A stretch of DNA of 64,000 nt from Methylosinus sp. H3A (GCF_015709455.1 NZ_JADNQW010000003.1:62001-126000); one strand, 5' to 3'. Numbered from the stretch's first letter, positions 51,951 to 62,366 are shown. The notes: generated by a model not told the origin, from the sequence alone. Numbers and translations: made by a program.

Positions 51951-52172
51951 ATGCAGCTCACCGCTCGCGTCGCCACCACGAAAGTAATCGCTATGCCTCT
52001 CTCCCGCCGGCCCATCGCCCGCCCGATCAACCAGGCCGCCCGCGCCCTGCGCCGACGCGCCGCCAACGCCGGCGCCGAGATCGCTCTCGACGCCCGCCCC
52101 AAAATCGTCGCGCCGAAAAAAGGCAAGGGCTCCTATCGCCGCGTCAGACAGAAGCCTCCCGACCCCGAATGA
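51951..52172 (+). CDS. Small very basic protein
   Basis: The 73-residue product is rich in Arg, Lys and Ala (PLSRRPIARPINQAARALRR, VAPKKGKGSYRRVRQKP). Such composition suggests nucleic-acid binding, but no fold is recognised. GAGGAG before the ATG is a good ribosome site. Its stop overlaps the next ATG by four bases, so the DUF4326 gene is co-translated. Confidence 0.55.
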   Translation: MQLTARVATTKVIAMPLSRRPIARPINQAARALRRRAANAGAEIALDARPKIVAPKKGKGSYRRVRQKPPDPE

Positions 52173-52666
52173 CCGAGCGCCCGCAGCGCTTCGGATTCGC
52201 TACTCTGACAGGAGACGCGCGAATGAACGCCCGCGATTCCCGACGAGCCTTCCCCGATCGAGACGCCTCCCCCGCGGCCGCCGCACCCGACCAAAACCGG
52301 GCCCCTTCGGGGAGCGTCCGCCTCGGCAACAAGCGCAAGGGCGCCGCCGCGAAGCCGCGCCCCGGCGAAACCGTCGTCGATATCGACAGATGCAATCCGA
52401 TCCTCGGCAATCCCTTCATTCTCCAAAATCACCGCGACGACGCCCGCCGCGCCGAAGTCATCAAGCTCTACAAGAAGAAATACGACGCCGACATCGCGCG
52501 CGGCGGGCCGATGTCCGCCGCGACCGAAAAGCTCGCCGAGCGCGTGCGCGCCGGCGAGCGCCTCATCCTCATGTGCTGGTGTCACGGCGCCCCGCTCGAC
52601 AAGCCGTGCCATGGCGATCTCATCAAGGCGCAAATCGAGAGAATTCTCACCTTCACATGTGTTTGA
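52169..52666 (+). CDS. DUF4326-domain protein
   Basis: The 165-residue protein has an Ala/Pro-rich, basic N-terminal third and then the DUF4326 core: SVRLGNKRKG, ETVVDIDRCNPILGNPF, VIKLYKKKYDADI, GPMSAATEKLAERV and the Cys-rich LILMCWCHGAPLDKPCHGD. The conserved Cys and His residues suggest metal binding or a small catalytic site, but the family has no proven function. It is often found on plasmids and phages. The ATG overlaps the previous stop (ATGA); a later Met (MNARD) is an alternative. Confidence 0.82.
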   Translation: MTERPQRFGFATLTGDARMNARDSRRAFPDRDASPAAAAPDQNRAPSGSVRLGNKRKGAAAKPRPGETVVDIDRCNPILGNPFILQNHRDDARRAEVIKLYKKKYDADIARGGPMSAATEKLAERVRAGERLILMCWCHGAPLDKPCHGDLIKAQIERILTFTCV

Positions 52667-52704
52667 ACCGCGCCGGCGAAGCGCCGGGCACGGAAAAAAG
52701 GAGA

Positions 52705-52733
52705 GGGGCAGACACGCGCCGCGCATCTGCCCC
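52705..52733. terminator. Hairpin between convergent genes
   Basis: GGGGCAGA (52705-52712) pairs with TCTGCCCC (52726-52733). It lies in the 96-bp gap between the DUF4326 gene and the minus-strand membrane protein gene. Confidence 0.55.
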
Positions 52734-52762
52734 GCATCCGTGTCAGACCCGCCGGCTCGGCC

Positions 52763-53452
52763 TCAGCCCGAAAACGGCCACCATGTCAGCCACCGACGCT
52801 TCAGCTCGTCCGGCAAATCTCGCCACTCCCGCGGAGCCAGCGTCTCCAGCTTGCACACCCAGTCACCCGTCGGCTGACCCTGTATCGCCACCCGCATCGG
52901 CGTCTTCGCGCAACGCGCCAGTGATTGCAGCGCCGGCTCGTCCTGCAAGACGCGAATCTGATAGCCGGACCAGAAGCTCACACTCAGCAGCGCCAGCGCC
53001 GCCGCGCTCATCTTCATCGCGAAAATGCGCGTCCGGCGACGGTGGATATTGTTCTCCGCCAGCACCAGCCATTGCTGCGACTCGCTCGTCAGATTCTTCA
53101 CCAAGTCCTTGCAGACGTTGCTGACGATCGTCTCCTGCACCACTTCCGCCTGCCGGATCGCCAGAGCCGCCATCCGGTTCGCCTCTCGAAGCCGCGCGAT
53201 CTCCGCATCCGTCGCGCTCTGCGCGCCACGAACAATTTCCCGCATTTCGGCCACCGATCCCGCAACGAGCGACCCGAGCGCCCGCAGCGCCGCCATGAAC
53301 ACCGCGATGAACCGGCCCTCTGGATGGTTCGTCCGAACGCCCCAGCCGTGAGCCGCCTGCTCGACCTCGCGGATCGCGCCTTCGAGCGGCTCCGTAATCG
53401 TCGCCGCCTCGGACGCCTGAGCGCCTCCCGACCGATTGCTGTGATCCAACAT
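52763..53452 (-). CDS. Membrane-anchored helical protein of a ParA-like operon
   Basis: The 229-residue product has long helices in its first half (LEGAIREVEQAAHGW, RFIAVFMAALRALGSLVAGS, IRQAEVVQETIVSNVCKDLV), then one membrane segment (MSAAALALLSVSFWSGYQI) and a C-terminal, likely periplasmic part with two Cys residues. The predicted topology is like that of small conjugation-associated inner-membrane proteins. AAGGAGG nine bases before the ATG makes the start secure. It directly follows the ParA-like gene (stop and start two bases apart), so the two probably act together, perhaps in positioning or transfer. Confidence 0.65.
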   Translation of the reverse strand: MLDHSNRSGGAQASEAATITEPLEGAIREVEQAAHGWGVRTNHPEGRFIAVFMAALRALGSLVAGSVAEMREIVRGAQSATDAEIARLREANRMAALAIRQAEVVQETIVSNVCKDLVKNLTSESQQWLVLAENNIHRRRTRIFAMKMSAAALALLSVSFWSGYQIRVLQDEPALQSLARCAKTPMRVAIQGQPTGDWVCKLETLAPREWRDLPDELKRRWLTWWPFSG

Positions 53453-53454
53453 GA

Positions 53455-54288
53455 TCAAGCCTCCTTCGCCGCGGGCGTCCATGCGAGCGGAATCCCGCTC
53501 AACGCCTCGGCAAGCTCCTCCTCCAAGAAAATCTCCGTCCGAGCACGATCGAACAGCGACAGCAGCTCCTCGTCGCCCTCGAACCTCCCATCCGCAGCGT
53601 CGCGGAACGAGATCCCCAGATCCATGATCTCCGACATGCACGGAAGCGCTGGCATGGTGATCACCACCGCGCCCTTCGAAACCGCGTCCCGAACGACGCT
53701 ATCCGTCATGATCTCCGCAAACGACTGAGCGATCGACTGACCCGACTGAACGAGCCCCGCGTTCAAAACGATGAGCGTCGCCTCGGGCATGAACACATCG
53801 GCCGCCGCCATATGTCGCAGATAATCGAGATCGGCCTTCTCCGGCCCGACGACATGAACCGCCACCGGCCGAATGCCCATGCGTTTCAGCAATCGAACGA
53901 GACGCGTCTCCTGCGCCAGCTTCAGCACGGTCGAATCCCCGCCGGGAAAGTCGATCAAGGCGTGAAATCGCCCCCGACTCTGATCCTGAATCCGATCCTC
54001 CAGCCAGCGCTTTCGGTCCTCGAAGGTGCTCCCCGGGCGCGGTTCGAGCGCGTCCATATGAAAACGCGACAGGCTGTGCGTCTCGTTTTGCTGGTCCGCA
54101 TTCCAGACCTGCAACTGCCCGCCCGCCGACCGATAGTATTGAATGAGCGTCGTCGCCGTCGCCGTCTTCCCGACTCGACCCCGGCCCAGCATCATGATCA
54201 GCACGGGAAGCGCGGCCGCCTCGCCCGCCTTCGACGCGCCAGTGACCGCGGCTCCCGTGTCTTCGATTTGGTTTTCGACCTTTGCCAT
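53455..54288 (-). CDS. ParA/MinD-like P-loop ATPase
   Basis: The 277-residue protein has the P-loop VLIMMLGRGRVGKTATATTL (about residues 29-48), QVWNADQQNETHSLSRF, a Walker B-like FHALIDFPGGDSTVLK and VHVVGPEKADLDYLRHM. The signature deviates from the standard ParA KGGVGKTT, with Arg in place of Gly and no signature Lys at the expected place. It is nearer to TraL-type plasmid transfer ATPases than to classical partition ParA. It may position DNA or the transfer apparatus. GGAGG supports the ATG. It is the middle gene of a minus-strand operon with the helical protein upstream and the membrane protein downstream. Confidence 0.75.
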   Translation of the reverse strand: MAKVENQIEDTGAAVTGASKAGEAAALPVLIMMLGRGRVGKTATATTLIQYYRSAGGQLQVWNADQQNETHSLSRFHMDALEPRPGSTFEDRKRWLEDRIQDQSRGRFHALIDFPGGDSTVLKLAQETRLVRLLKRMGIRPVAVHVVGPEKADLDYLRHMAAADVFMPEATLIVLNAGLVQSGQSIAQSFAEIMTDSVVRDAVSKGAVVITMPALPCMSEIMDLGISFRDAADGRFEGDEELLSLFDRARTEIFLEEELAEALSGIPLAWTPAAKEA

Positions 54289-54392
54289 GGTGATAGCCTC
54301 CGCTTCTCGACCGCCGCCGTCTTGGCCGCGCCGACGCCGCAAACGTCGGCCGACCCTGCGCGAATATGAACTCGGATTTTTTTGTCCCTTCG

Positions 54393-55082
54393 TCATGGCT
54401 GCCTCGCCGTTTCGAACTCGACCAGAAGCACCTCGTCCTCGAGGACGAGCAGTCCCTGCGCTAAGCCCGTCCACTTGTCCGCCCGGCGCGCCTGCATCCC
54501 GCTCCACGCCATTGTCAGTTCGATCGCGCGCGGCGTCAGACGCCCGTCCTTCCCGATCTCGCTCATGCGTGTGCGAATGTCCGCCTCGGCCGCGACACGT
54601 TGCTGCACCGCCCGCTGGGGCTCGATCGGATGTCGCACCAGCCCCTCGCGAACCCCAGGCGCCCCCGCTTTCGGCAGGGCGAGCACGCGGCCGCCCCCGG
54701 CGCTGCTCGCGACCGCGCTCGCCGCGCCATTCGTCGCGACCATTGGCCGCAAGTCCGCTGGTTGTCGTGACGGGTAGCTCTTTCGCACCTCGGCGGCCGC
54801 TACCCGCGCCGCCTCGCTCGCTCTCGTCGCTTCGTCGCGCCGCTGCTTTTCACGCCGCGCCCGGAACCAGGTTTTTCGGGCGTTCGCCTCCGACACCGGC
54901 TTGCCCGTCGTGTCGCCCATTCCCATCGCCGCGAATTCCGCGCACAAACCCCGCCAGTCCATTCGCGTTCCGCTCGACGCCTCAGCGATCCGATCGTGGT
55001 TTTCGAGCATCCACCAGAACAGCGCTGATCGATTCGCCGGCCGGGCGATCAGCCCGAGAACCCGTTCCGTCTTCTTCTGCAT
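54393..55082 (-). CDS. Unknown plasmid transfer-region-like protein
   Basis: The 229-residue product starts TERVLGLIARPANRSALFWW, MLENHDRIAEAS and MDWRGLCAEFAAMG, then has a basic helix (EANARKTWFRARREKQRRDE), an Ala-rich linker and a C-terminal helical part. The N-terminal half resembles a DNA-binding helical domain (GKPVSEANARKTWFRARR could be a recognition helix). I recall such proteins from the neighbourhood of plasmid mobilisation genes, but the family is not certain. It is the first gene of the ParA-like operon. No clear ribosome site is seen. Confidence 0.55.
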   Translation of the reverse strand: MQKKTERVLGLIARPANRSALFWWMLENHDRIAEASSGTRMDWRGLCAEFAAMGMGDTTGKPVSEANARKTWFRARREKQRRDEATRASEAARVAAAEVRKSYPSRQPADLRPMVATNGAASAVASSAGGGRVLALPKAGAPGVREGLVRHPIEPQRAVQQRVAAEADIRTRMSEIGKDGRLTPRAIELTMAWSGMQARRADKWTGLAQGLLVLEDEVLLVEFETARQP

Positions 55083-55589
55083 CGCGCACTGACCCCCGCG
55101 GCTTGCAAATTCGCTCTTGACGGGTCACCGTGAGTCGCGTCTGCGCGAATGAGAAGCAGCGCGTCCCGCGCTCCGGCCGCCATCGCGGCCCGCTTCTTGC
55201 TGACGCCCCCGCCGAGCGGGACGCTTCCGAGACGCCTTCGAGACAGACCCGGGACAGCAACGGGACGGTAAAAACAACCATTATGGACCATTGCACCGTT
55301 GGTGCCGGACGCCCCTCCGGGGCGCTCAGAACCGAACCGGCGAACATCACACGCAAGGCGCGCTGACGCGCAGAAAAATACGCAGAAGTTGAATTTGAAG
55401 GGGCCGCCGGCGTGGAATTCGGCGCGCGCGGCGCGGTCCGATAATTTTTTTGGCGCGAATTTCCGGCCGCCGCGGCGCTTCATATTCGCGCACACCACTC
55501 GCAAGCTGATTCTCGCGGCGCCTGGGCGCAGCCCCGGGCGCAGAGCGGCTGTTCGGAAAACAGCCGTGATTTCAAATGCGAGGTGGAAA
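55083..55589. other. 507-bp region between the ParA-like operon and the Rha-type gene
   Basis: No gene is supported. The region is GC-rich at the left and holds an AT-richer patch (GATAATTTTTTTGGCGCG) near 55440-55460. This patch is a plausible promoter or regulator site, since it lies between divergently oriented genes. A hairpin precedes the Rha-type gene. Confidence 0.45.
55546..55566 (+). promoter_or_regulatory. Hairpin 24 bp before the Rha-type gene
   Basis: CGGCTGTT and AACAGCCG form a perfect 8-bp stem with a 5-base loop. It lies just upstream of the ribosome site and could serve as an operator or translational control element. Confidence 0.5.
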
Positions 55590-56558
55590 ATGTCAAATCA
55601 TCAAAACCACGATGCCGGCGGTCCGGTGGAAAACCTGCCCGTCGAAAGTCTCGTCTCCATCGCGGATGGCGCCGTGCTCGCGGACAGTCGCCAAGTCGCC
55701 GATGTGTTCGGCAAACGACACGATAATGTCCTGCGCGACATCGATGGGCTGCTCCAGTCCTCAAAATTGAGGGATGTGCAGAAACAATGGTTTATGGAGA
55801 CGTCGCTCCCTCACCCGACAGTGCCGGGTCACTCCATTCGCTCGTTCGCCATGACCCGCGACGGTTTTACGCTTCTCGCTTTCGGCTTCACGGGCGACGA
55901 AGCGTTGGGGTGGAAAATAAAATATATCGACGCCTTCAACGCTATGGAGACCGAGCTCGGCCTCCAGCGCGCCGTCGGCTCCGAGGAGCCCGTACCCGCG
56001 TCGGCGGAATTCCTCGAGCATTGCCGCCGGCGATTCAAGGATATCTTCTCCGGCGACTTCATCAGCCCGGACTACCTGCTCAAGATCCTGTTCGTCGGAA
56101 ATATCCCCTACACCGGCGACAGGCGCTTCCCGCTGCTCGCGAAAGAATCCTGCGAGGCGCTCGGGATCGGCAATAAGGACGCCGCCCTCGGGCGTCTTCC
56201 TCCGCTGGCCAAAGGGTTCGTCACCGTCGATTTCGGCGGTGGGCCGACCGAGCGCGAAGCAATCACGGAAGCGGCTCTCTATGCGCTCGCGTTCGATCGT
56301 CGCCAGCTCAACACTGCGTGGCCCGCCGGTCCCGGCGGTCTTTTTCCCTACGACATCGCAGCGAAGAGCGATGCAGTCGCCCTCTCCTATCAGATCAAGA
56401 CGCTCGAGAGCTACTTCCGGTCCTTCCGAGAGTCGGTCTCGCCGGGAACGGGTCTCGAGGAAATACCGGCGTTCCATAATTTCGAACGGGTGATCTCGAG
56501 CGCCGCCCAAGCCGCGGACCAGCAGCTCACGGTCGGCTTGCCGCGGCGAGGACATTGA
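55590..56558 (+). CDS. Rha-family phage/plasmid regulatory protein
   Basis: The 322-residue protein has an N-terminal Rha domain: VLADSRQVADVFGKRHDNVL, RDIDGL, HSIRSFAMTRDGFTLLAFGF and TGDEALGWKIKYIDAFNAME (residues 30-125). The C-terminal 190 residues include FLEHCRRRFKDIFSGDF and YSLLA-type helices and do not match a known enzyme. Rha proteins come from temperate phages, where they interfere with growth in hosts lacking IHF; plasmid versions are thought to regulate transcription. GAGGTGG precedes the ATG. It stands alone, so its presence may reflect past contact with a prophage. Confidence 0.82.
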   Translation: MSNHQNHDAGGPVENLPVESLVSIADGAVLADSRQVADVFGKRHDNVLRDIDGLLQSSKLRDVQKQWFMETSLPHPTVPGHSIRSFAMTRDGFTLLAFGFTGDEALGWKIKYIDAFNAMETELGLQRAVGSEEPVPASAEFLEHCRRRFKDIFSGDFISPDYLLKILFVGNIPYTGDRRFPLLAKESCEALGIGNKDAALGRLPPLAKGFVTVDFGGGPTEREAITEAALYALAFDRRQLNTAWPAGPGGLFPYDIAAKSDAVALSYQIKTLESYFRSFRESVSPGTGLEEIPAFHNFERVISSAAQAADQQLTVGLPRRGH

Positions 56559-56755
56559 TCTTTCGAAAAAAGATCACGTCACCGAACCAGAAGGGCGAGT
56601 GGTTCTCTGCAGCTTTCCAGCTTCTCGGCGCGCGGGTCATCCTGCCCGTCGAGGAGACATCCGCGCTCCAAAATTGCTGATGCGCGCTCGACCCTGGCGG
56701 CTGCGTCGACTTATTTCGACGCAGCCGTCGCGGCGAGGCGGCTGTAGAGATTCCA

Positions 56756-59700
56756 TCAGCAAAAATCCCGGCTTTTCACTCGTATCGAGCCCCGGCTGCG
56801 GAGCTGGTCGCCCCGGCCATGCGGGAAAGGAAACGTCTCGTCCCGGCGGCCCACGCTGGCGAGGTCGGCCGAGAGGTCCGCGATGCGCTGCGCGACCAGA
56901 TGAACGACGTCGCCCTCGCGCTGCACGCGGCCGTACGCCGCCATCATGCCGGCCGACAGGATGGCGCGCCGGTTCGCCTCGAGCACCTTCGCCCAGATCA
57001 CGAGATTGGCGATGCCGGTCTCGTCCTCCAAGGTGACGAACATGACCCCTTTGGCGCTGCCTGGACGCTGGCGGACGAGGACGATGCCGGCGGCTTCCAG
57101 CCAGCGGCCGTCGCGCGCCGCCATGGCCTCGGCGCAGGTGACGATGCCGCGGCGCCGGAGATCCTCGCGGAGGAAGCTGAGCGGGTGCGCCCTCAATGTC
57201 AGTCCGACATGGCCATAGTCCTCGACGACCTCGCGGCCCGCCGTCATCGGTCGCAATGTCACGACCGGCTCGCTCACCTCGGGCACGAATTCCGCCTCCC
57301 GCGCGGAGGCGGCGGCGAAGAGCGGCAGCGGCTCGTCCCGCAGCGCCTTGATCGCCCATAGCGCCTCGCGGCGGGCGAGCCCCAGGGCCGGACGGAAGGC
57401 GTCGGCTTCGGCGAGATGGACCAGAGCGGCGGAAGGGACGCCGGCGCGCCGCCAGAGATCGTCGACCGAGGCGAAGGGCCGGTCGGCGCGTGCGGCGACG
57501 ATGGCGCCGCCATGGGCGTTGGCGAGACCCCTGACCATGCGCAGGCCGAGGCGCACCGCGAAGCGGCTGTCGTCCTCGGTCGGCTCCAGCGCGCAATCCC
57601 AGCGCGAGGCGTTGACGCAGACCGGCCGCACATCGACTCCATGCGCGACCGCGTCCCTGACGATCTGGGCCGGCGCATAAAAGCCCATGGGCTGAGCGTT
57701 CAGCAACGCCGCGCAGAACACATCGGGATGCCAGCATTTCAGCCAGGCGCTGGCATAGGCGATGAGCGCAAAAGAGGCCGCGTGCGATTCCGGAAACCCG
57801 TAAGAGCCGAAGCCTTCGAGCTGACGGAAGGTTTGCTCGGCGAAGTCGCGCTCATAGCCGCGGTCGACCATTCCTTCGATCAGCTTCTGCTTGAATCCGG
57901 AGACGCCGCCGGTGAATTTGAAAGTGGCCATGGATTTGCGCAACATGTCGGCTTCGCCGGGCGTGAAGCCGGCGCACTCGATCGCCACGCGCATGGCCTG
58001 TTCCTGAAAGAGCGGGACGCCCAAGGTCTTGCCGAGCACTTTTTCGAGCTCCGGCTTCGGGAAGACGACGGGCTCCAGCCCTTCCCGGCGGCGCAGATAG
58101 GGGTGGACCATGTCGCCTTGGATCGGTCCCGGCCGGACGATCGCGACCTGCACGACGAGATCGTAGAAGGTCCGCGGCTTCAGCCGCGGCAACATCGACA
58201 TCTGCGCGCGGGACTCGATCTGAAAGGTTCCGAGCGTGTCGGCGCGCCGGATCATCGCATATGTGCGCGGGTCCTCGGCCGGGATGGCGGCGAGATCGAG
58301 ATGGATTCCCTTGTGATCGGCAAGCATGTCGAGGCCGCGCTTCATGCAGCTCAGCATCCCCAGCGCTAGCACGTCGACCTTCATGAACTTCAAGGCGTCG
58401 ATGTCGTCCTTGTCCCATTCGATCACTTGCCGCGCGTCCATCGCGGCCGGCTCGATCGGGACCAGCTCATCGAGCCTGTCCTGGGTGAGCACGAATCCGC
58501 CGGGATGCTGCGACAGATGCCGGGGCGTCCCCATGAGCTGACGCGCGAGGTCGAGCGCCAGGCGCAAACGCCGGTCGCCGAGGGCGCCGACGTTTACGTC
58601 CTCGGCGCCCTCCGATTGTTCCCAGACACGGCTCGACAGCGTTTCGACGATATCCTGGGTGAGGCCGAGCGCCTTGCCGACGTCGCGCATCGCGCCCTTG
58701 GCGCGATAGCGGATGACGGTCGAGCAAAGCGCCGCATGGTCGCGGCCATAAGTGTCGAACACCCACTGCATGACGATCTCGCGCCGTTCGTGCTCGAAAT
58801 CGACATCGATGTCCGGCGGCTCGCGGCGCTCCTCGCTGACGAACCTCTCGAACAGGAGGTCGTTGCGGCCGGGATCGATCGAGGTGACGCCGAGCACATA
58901 GCAGACGGCGGAATTGGCGGCCGATCCACGACCCTGGCAGAGGATATCCCGGGAGCGGGCGAAGCGGACGATGCTGTTCACAGTGAGGAAATACGGCGCG
59001 TATCGAAGCTTCTCGATCAGGCCCAGCTCGTGCCGCAGGGACGCCTGGACGCTCTCAGGCACGCCTTCGGGATAGCGCGTTTCCGCGCCTTCCCAAACGA
59101 GCTTCTCCAGCGTCTCCTGCGGGGTGAGCGTCGGATCGTCGCGCTCCTCCGGATATTGGTAGGAAAGCTCCCCGAGGTCGAAGCGGCAACGCGCCGCGAT
59201 CTCGATCGTGCGCGCGACCGCCTCGGGATTGCGCGGGAACAGCCGGCGCATTTCCTCGGGCGGCTTCATGTAGCGGTCGCCGTGCTCGCGCCGATCGCCC
59301 AGCTCGTCGATGGTGACGCCGTGGCGAATGCAGGTCACAACGTCCTGCAGCATGCGCCGGTCGGGCGCGTGATAGAGCACGTCATTGGTGACGACGCTCG
59401 GCACGCGCATCCGCGTGGCCATGGTCGACAGCTCGTGGATCCGAAGCTGGTCATTGGGGCGTCGACGAAGCGTCAGTGCGAGATAGGCGCGGTCGCCGAA
59501 GGCGTCGCGCAGCCGGCGCAATCGCAGGCCGCAGGTCTCATCGGCCTCGTCTGGAACGAGGACGCTGATAAGGCCATCGCCGTAGGCGACGAGATCGGCC
59601 CATTCGAGGATGCATTTCGCCTTGCCGCCGCGCTTCTTGCCGAGCGACAGCAGCCGGCAAAGGCGGCCATAGGCGGCGCGGTCGGTCGGATAGACCAGCA

Positions 59701-59935
59701 CCGACATGCCGTCGATGAGATCGAGGCGACAGCCCACGATCAGGCGCACGCCGGTCGTCTTGGCGGCCTCGAATGCGCGCACGACGCCGGCCAGCGAGTT
59801 GCGGTCGACCACGGCGACCGCTTCGACGCCCTGAAGCGCCGCCTGGGCGAAAATCTCATCGCAGGATGACGCGCCGCGCAGAAACGAAAAATGCGATGTG
59901 ACCTGCAGCTCGGCGTAGCGGATTCGGCCGCTCAT
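56756..59935 (-). CDS. dnaE2: Error-prone DNA polymerase DnaE2/ImuC
   Basis: The 1059-residue protein is a C-family polymerase: PHP domain at the N-terminus ([20 protein letters not shown]), the catalytic-domain segment [20 protein letters not shown] near residue 380 with its acidic pair, [39 protein letters not shown] and [18 protein letters not shown]. The C-terminal OB domain is present ([20 protein letters not shown]). In alphaproteobacteria DnaE2 works with ImuA and ImuB to copy past damaged bases, and so causes SOS mutagenesis. Its ATG overlaps the imuB stop (ATGA), so the cassette is one transcript. The LexA box before imuA should control all three. Length and motifs are complete. Confidence 0.96.
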   Translation of the reverse strand: MSGRIRYAELQVTSHFSFLRGASSCDEIFAQAALQGVEAVAVVDRNSLAGVVRAFEAAKTTGVRLIVGCRLDLIDGMSVLVYPTDRAAYGRLCRLLSLGKKRGGKAKCILEWADLVAYGDGLISVLVPDEADETCGLRLRRLRDAFGDRAYLALTLRRRPNDQLRIHELSTMATRMRVPSVVTNDVLYHAPDRRMLQDVVTCIRHGVTIDELGDRREHGDRYMKPPEEMRRLFPRNPEAVARTIEIAARCRFDLGELSYQYPEERDDPTLTPQETLEKLVWEGAETRYPEGVPESVQASLRHELGLIEKLRYAPYFLTVNSIVRFARSRDILCQGRGSAANSAVCYVLGVTSIDPGRNDLLFERFVSEERREPPDIDVDFEHERREIVMQWVFDTYGRDHAALCSTVIRYRAKGAMRDVGKALGLTQDIVETLSSRVWEQSEGAEDVNVGALGDRRLRLALDLARQLMGTPRHLSQHPGGFVLTQDRLDELVPIEPAAMDARQVIEWDKDDIDALKFMKVDVLALGMLSCMKRGLDMLADHKGIHLDLAAIPAEDPRTYAMIRRADTLGTFQIESRAQMSMLPRLKPRTFYDLVVQVAIVRPGPIQGDMVHPYLRRREGLEPVVFPKPELEKVLGKTLGVPLFQEQAMRVAIECAGFTPGEADMLRKSMATFKFTGGVSGFKQKLIEGMVDRGYERDFAEQTFRQLEGFGSYGFPESHAASFALIAYASAWLKCWHPDVFCAALLNAQPMGFYAPAQIVRDAVAHGVDVRPVCVNASRWDCALEPTEDDSRFAVRLGLRMVRGLANAHGGAIVAARADRPFASVDDLWRRAGVPSAALVHLAEADAFRPALGLARREALWAIKALRDEPLPLFAAASAREAEFVPEVSEPVVTLRPMTAGREVVEDYGHVGLTLRAHPLSFLREDLRRRGIVTCAEAMAARDGRWLEAAGIVLVRQRPGSAKGVMFVTLEDETGIANLVIWAKVLEANRRAILSAGMMAAYGRVQREGDVVHLVAQRIADLSADLASVGRRDETFPFPHGRGDQLRSRGSIRVKSRDFC

Positions 59936-61455
59936 CCGAACACTCCGTGCAGGAACCAGCGCTGCGAGCCGCTGTTGGGATCCTCGCCATCTCCGGAGCG
60001 GAAGATCCAATAGCGTTCGCCAGCGTCGTCCTCGACGCGGAAATAGTCACGCACGGCGGTCAGCTCGGCATCGCGCCGCCACCACTCGCCGCGGATGCGC
60101 TCGGGGCCGTCGGCCCGGCGGACGCGCCGCCTCACGCCACGCCAGGTGAAGGCGATCGGCGGGTGATCCGGCAGCGCGGCCATCGTCTCGATCGGCTCGG
60201 GCGATGGCAACAGCCGCGATGGCCGCGGCCAGCGTCCTTGCCATGTCTCGCCGGTGTCCGGCGCCATGGGCGGAATTCGGCGCACCGAGCGTTCGGGCGT
60301 CTCGGTGGCGACCGGCGCAGCTCGGTAGAGGCGCTGCTCACCGACGCGGTTGACGAGGGTATCGACGAGATCGGACACGTCCGGCGCTCCGTCATCGACC
60401 ATCGCGGTCAGGGTCTGCTTTTCCGCGAGGGGCTCGGCCAGTGTCGCGGCGAGGCTGAGGGTTTCGATGCCGAAGCCGGGCTCGATCGTGTCGATCTTGT
60501 CGGTCAGCAGCCGCGTGAGGCGCTTCACGTCGCGCACCGGGATGGCGACCCCGATACGGACCGCCTGCACGCGATCGTCGACCCGGTGACAAATGAGGTC
60601 GAGGCGCTTGGCGCCCAGCCCCTTGGCCTCCAGTCCGGCGCAGAGCTGGACGACCAGCTCGCCGATATGGCGGGCGATGGTCTCGGCCGCGCCGATGGGC
60701 TCCGCGAAATTGCGCTTCACCTCGATCAGCTCGTCGGGTCGGATCGGCTCGATCGGCTCGCTGAGAATCCCGAGGGTCTGGTCTAGGCGGCGGCCGAGCT
60801 GCGGACCGAAGCGCAGCGTGAGCGGCGCGCGCGGCTGCGCGAGGAGATCGCCGATCCGCTCGAAGCCGAGAACATGGAGCGCCGCAACCATGTCGGCAGG
60901 CAGGCGAAGCGCGGCGAGCGGGAGGCCCGTCAGCACGGAACCCACATGGCCGCGCGGCGCGATCAGCACAGGCCGCGCGGCGTAGCGAGCCAAGGCGTGC
61001 GCCGCGCCCCAGCTGTCGGCGATCGCCGCACGCGCACGCACGCCGGACGAGGAGAGCCTGTCGATCAGGCCGGCGAGCATGGCTTCTTCGCCGCCGTGGA
61101 GATGATCGGCTCCGGTGGAGTCGATCACCAAGCCGTCCGGGGGATCGGCGGCGACGATCGGCGCGTAGCGTCGGAGCGCCCATAGCGCGAGACGGTCGAG
61201 GCCCTGGGCGTCGGCCGCGGCGTCGTGATCTCGAACGACGAGACCCTGCACGAGAATCCGCGCCTTGGCGGCTGGCATTCCGACGCGCGCGCCCGCAGCC
61301 ATGGCCGCCGCGTCCGCGGCCCGCACCACCTGTCTCCTCCCGTCGTGACCGATCAGGACGAGCGGCGTCTCAGCCGGCGGCGCCGCGTCGCCAGCCTGCC
61401 GTCGAAGCCGGTCCGTGGGCCAGCTCGGCAGGAACAGCGAGACGACCCGAACCAT
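59932..61455 (-). CDS. imuB: Y-family-like polymerase ImuB
   Basis: The 507-residue protein begins [18 protein letters not shown], followed by [20 protein letters not shown] and [18 protein letters not shown], the ImuB version of the Y-family palm. The catalytic acidic pair is not in the canonical place, in line with ImuB acting as a non-catalytic hub that links DnaE2, ImuA and the clamp. Finger and little-finger parts follow ([34 protein letters not shown]). A long C-terminal region ([32 protein letters not shown]) is typical. The start at MVRVV fits the family; a Met 11 codons earlier is in frame. imuB overlaps the end of imuA by 86 bp and dnaE2 by four. Confidence 0.94.
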   Translation of the reverse strand: MVRVVSLFLPSWPTDRLRRQAGDAAPPAETPLVLIGHDGRRQVVRAADAAAMAAGARVGMPAAKARILVQGLVVRDHDAAADAQGLDRLALWALRRYAPIVAADPPDGLVIDSTGADHLHGGEEAMLAGLIDRLSSSGVRARAAIADSWGAAHALARYAARPVLIAPRGHVGSVLTGLPLAALRLPADMVAALHVLGFERIGDLLAQPRAPLTLRFGPQLGRRLDQTLGILSEPIEPIRPDELIEVKRNFAEPIGAAETIARHIGELVVQLCAGLEAKGLGAKRLDLICHRVDDRVQAVRIGVAIPVRDVKRLTRLLTDKIDTIEPGFGIETLSLAATLAEPLAEKQTLTAMVDDGAPDVSDLVDTLVNRVGEQRLYRAAPVATETPERSVRRIPPMAPDTGETWQGRWPRPSRLLPSPEPIETMAALPDHPPIAFTWRGVRRRVRRADGPERIRGEWWRRDAELTAVRDYFRVEDDAGERYWIFRSGDGEDPNSGSQRWFLHGVFG

Positions 61456-62122
61456 CACACGCCTCCACTTCGAAATCCGCGCTTTCACCGGCGCGGACGC
61501 GGATCAGCTCCAGGAGCCAGCGGTGGCGGCCGACGCCGGGAACCGGCAGAGCGGCCGAGGGCGTGACCGAGACGCGCCATCTGGTCGCCGCGGCAGTCGG
61601 CTGACCGAAGTCGACCGCTTCGGATTGCCGGCGCCAGCGCCGCAACGCGAGTCCGATCGAGCCGCTTCCCTCGGCGCAGAGCTGGAGACGCCGGGACGCG
61701 GTCATGTCGAGACGCGCGACTTCTCCGACGACCGCGCCGAGACCGCCGTGCCGCAAGCCTTCCTCGACACATGCGAGCACTGTCTTGTCATTGCCGGCCT
61801 CGACATAGATCACGCGATCGGGCGCCAAGCCCGCTTGCGCGAGGGCCGGGGCGAAAAGGTCGGATCGCGTTATGACCCAGAGAACCTTGCCTTTCGTGCG
61901 GGTCGCGATCCCGGCGGCGAACAGCGCCGCGGCCGCGCCGTCCACTGCGCCATTGCCGCCGCCAGCGATCTCATGGAGCGCGCCGAGGGGGAGACCACCG
62001 CCCGGAAGGCGCGCGTCGATGTCGGCGATTCCGAACGGAAGGACCGATTTGACGCGCCGCGCCCGGCCTTCGATCTTCTCGATCTGCGCGCGCAACGACT
62101 CTATGGCGGGCTCGTGCCGCAA
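61370..62122 (-). CDS. imuA: SOS mutagenesis protein ImuA
   Basis: The 250-residue protein reads SLRAQIEKIEG, VLPFGIADIDARLPGGGLPL, GALHEIAGGG and GKVLWVITRSDLFAPALAQAG, a RecA/SulA-like fold with a degenerate P-loop, as in other ImuA proteins. It helps regulate the DnaE2-ImuB mutasome through contacts with RecA and ImuB. The start is TTG with AGAAGG just upstream, about 38 bp from a perfect LexA box. A neighbouring ATG in another frame is not used. The C-terminal end ([19 protein letters not shown]) overlaps imuB. Confidence 0.93.
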   Translation of the reverse strand: MRHEPAIESLRAQIEKIEGRARRVKSVLPFGIADIDARLPGGGLPLGALHEIAGGGNGAVDGAAAALFAAGIATRTKGKVLWVITRSDLFAPALAQAGLAPDRVIYVEAGNDKTVLACVEEGLRHGGLGAVVGEVARLDMTASRRLQLCAEGSGSIGLALRRWRRQSEAVDFGQPTAAATRWRVSVTPSAALPVPGVGRHRWLLELIRVRAGESADFEVEACDGSGRLAVPAELAHGPASTAGWRRGAAG

Positions 62123-62159
62123 TCGCCTTCTCGACCTCTGGGTGTGGGTTCAACGTCAT

Positions 62160-62174
62160 GTTCTCTAAATGTTC
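62160..62174. promoter_or_regulatory. LexA box (SOS operator) of the imuA-imuB-dnaE2 cassette
   Basis: GTTCTCTAAATGTTC is a perfect alphaproteobacterial SOS box (GTTC-N7-GTTC). It lies 38 bp before the imuA start codon, where it would block the promoter until LexA is cleaved. Confidence 0.92.
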
Positions 62175-62309
62175 TCCCCTTCGAGGTCGGGAGTCAAGAG
62201 GACGGGGTTGCGGATATTTCTCTGCGAGGAAGGCCGCGCGAACGCTTCGTGGCGCCTCGAGCAATTTCGAGGGGCCGCAGCTTCGATTTTCGTGATACGC
62301 CGCCATTGC

Positions 62310-62324
62310 GAACAAAACAAGAAT
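62310..62324 (+). promoter_or_regulatory. Near-consensus LexA box before the UvrD-type helicase
   Basis: GAACAAAACAAGAAT matches GAAC-N7-GAAC in all but the last base, 42 bp before the helicase ATG. With one mismatch it may be a weaker LexA site or a chance match. Confidence 0.5.
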
Positions 62325-62366
62325 CATGGTTCAGTCCGCTGGCCCGCTCACCCTGCCGATTCGCCC

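Noticed and set aside
58427..59869. 480-codon plus-strand frame opposite dnaE2
   Set aside because: It is a mirror of the polymerase gene; no ribosome site and no family match.
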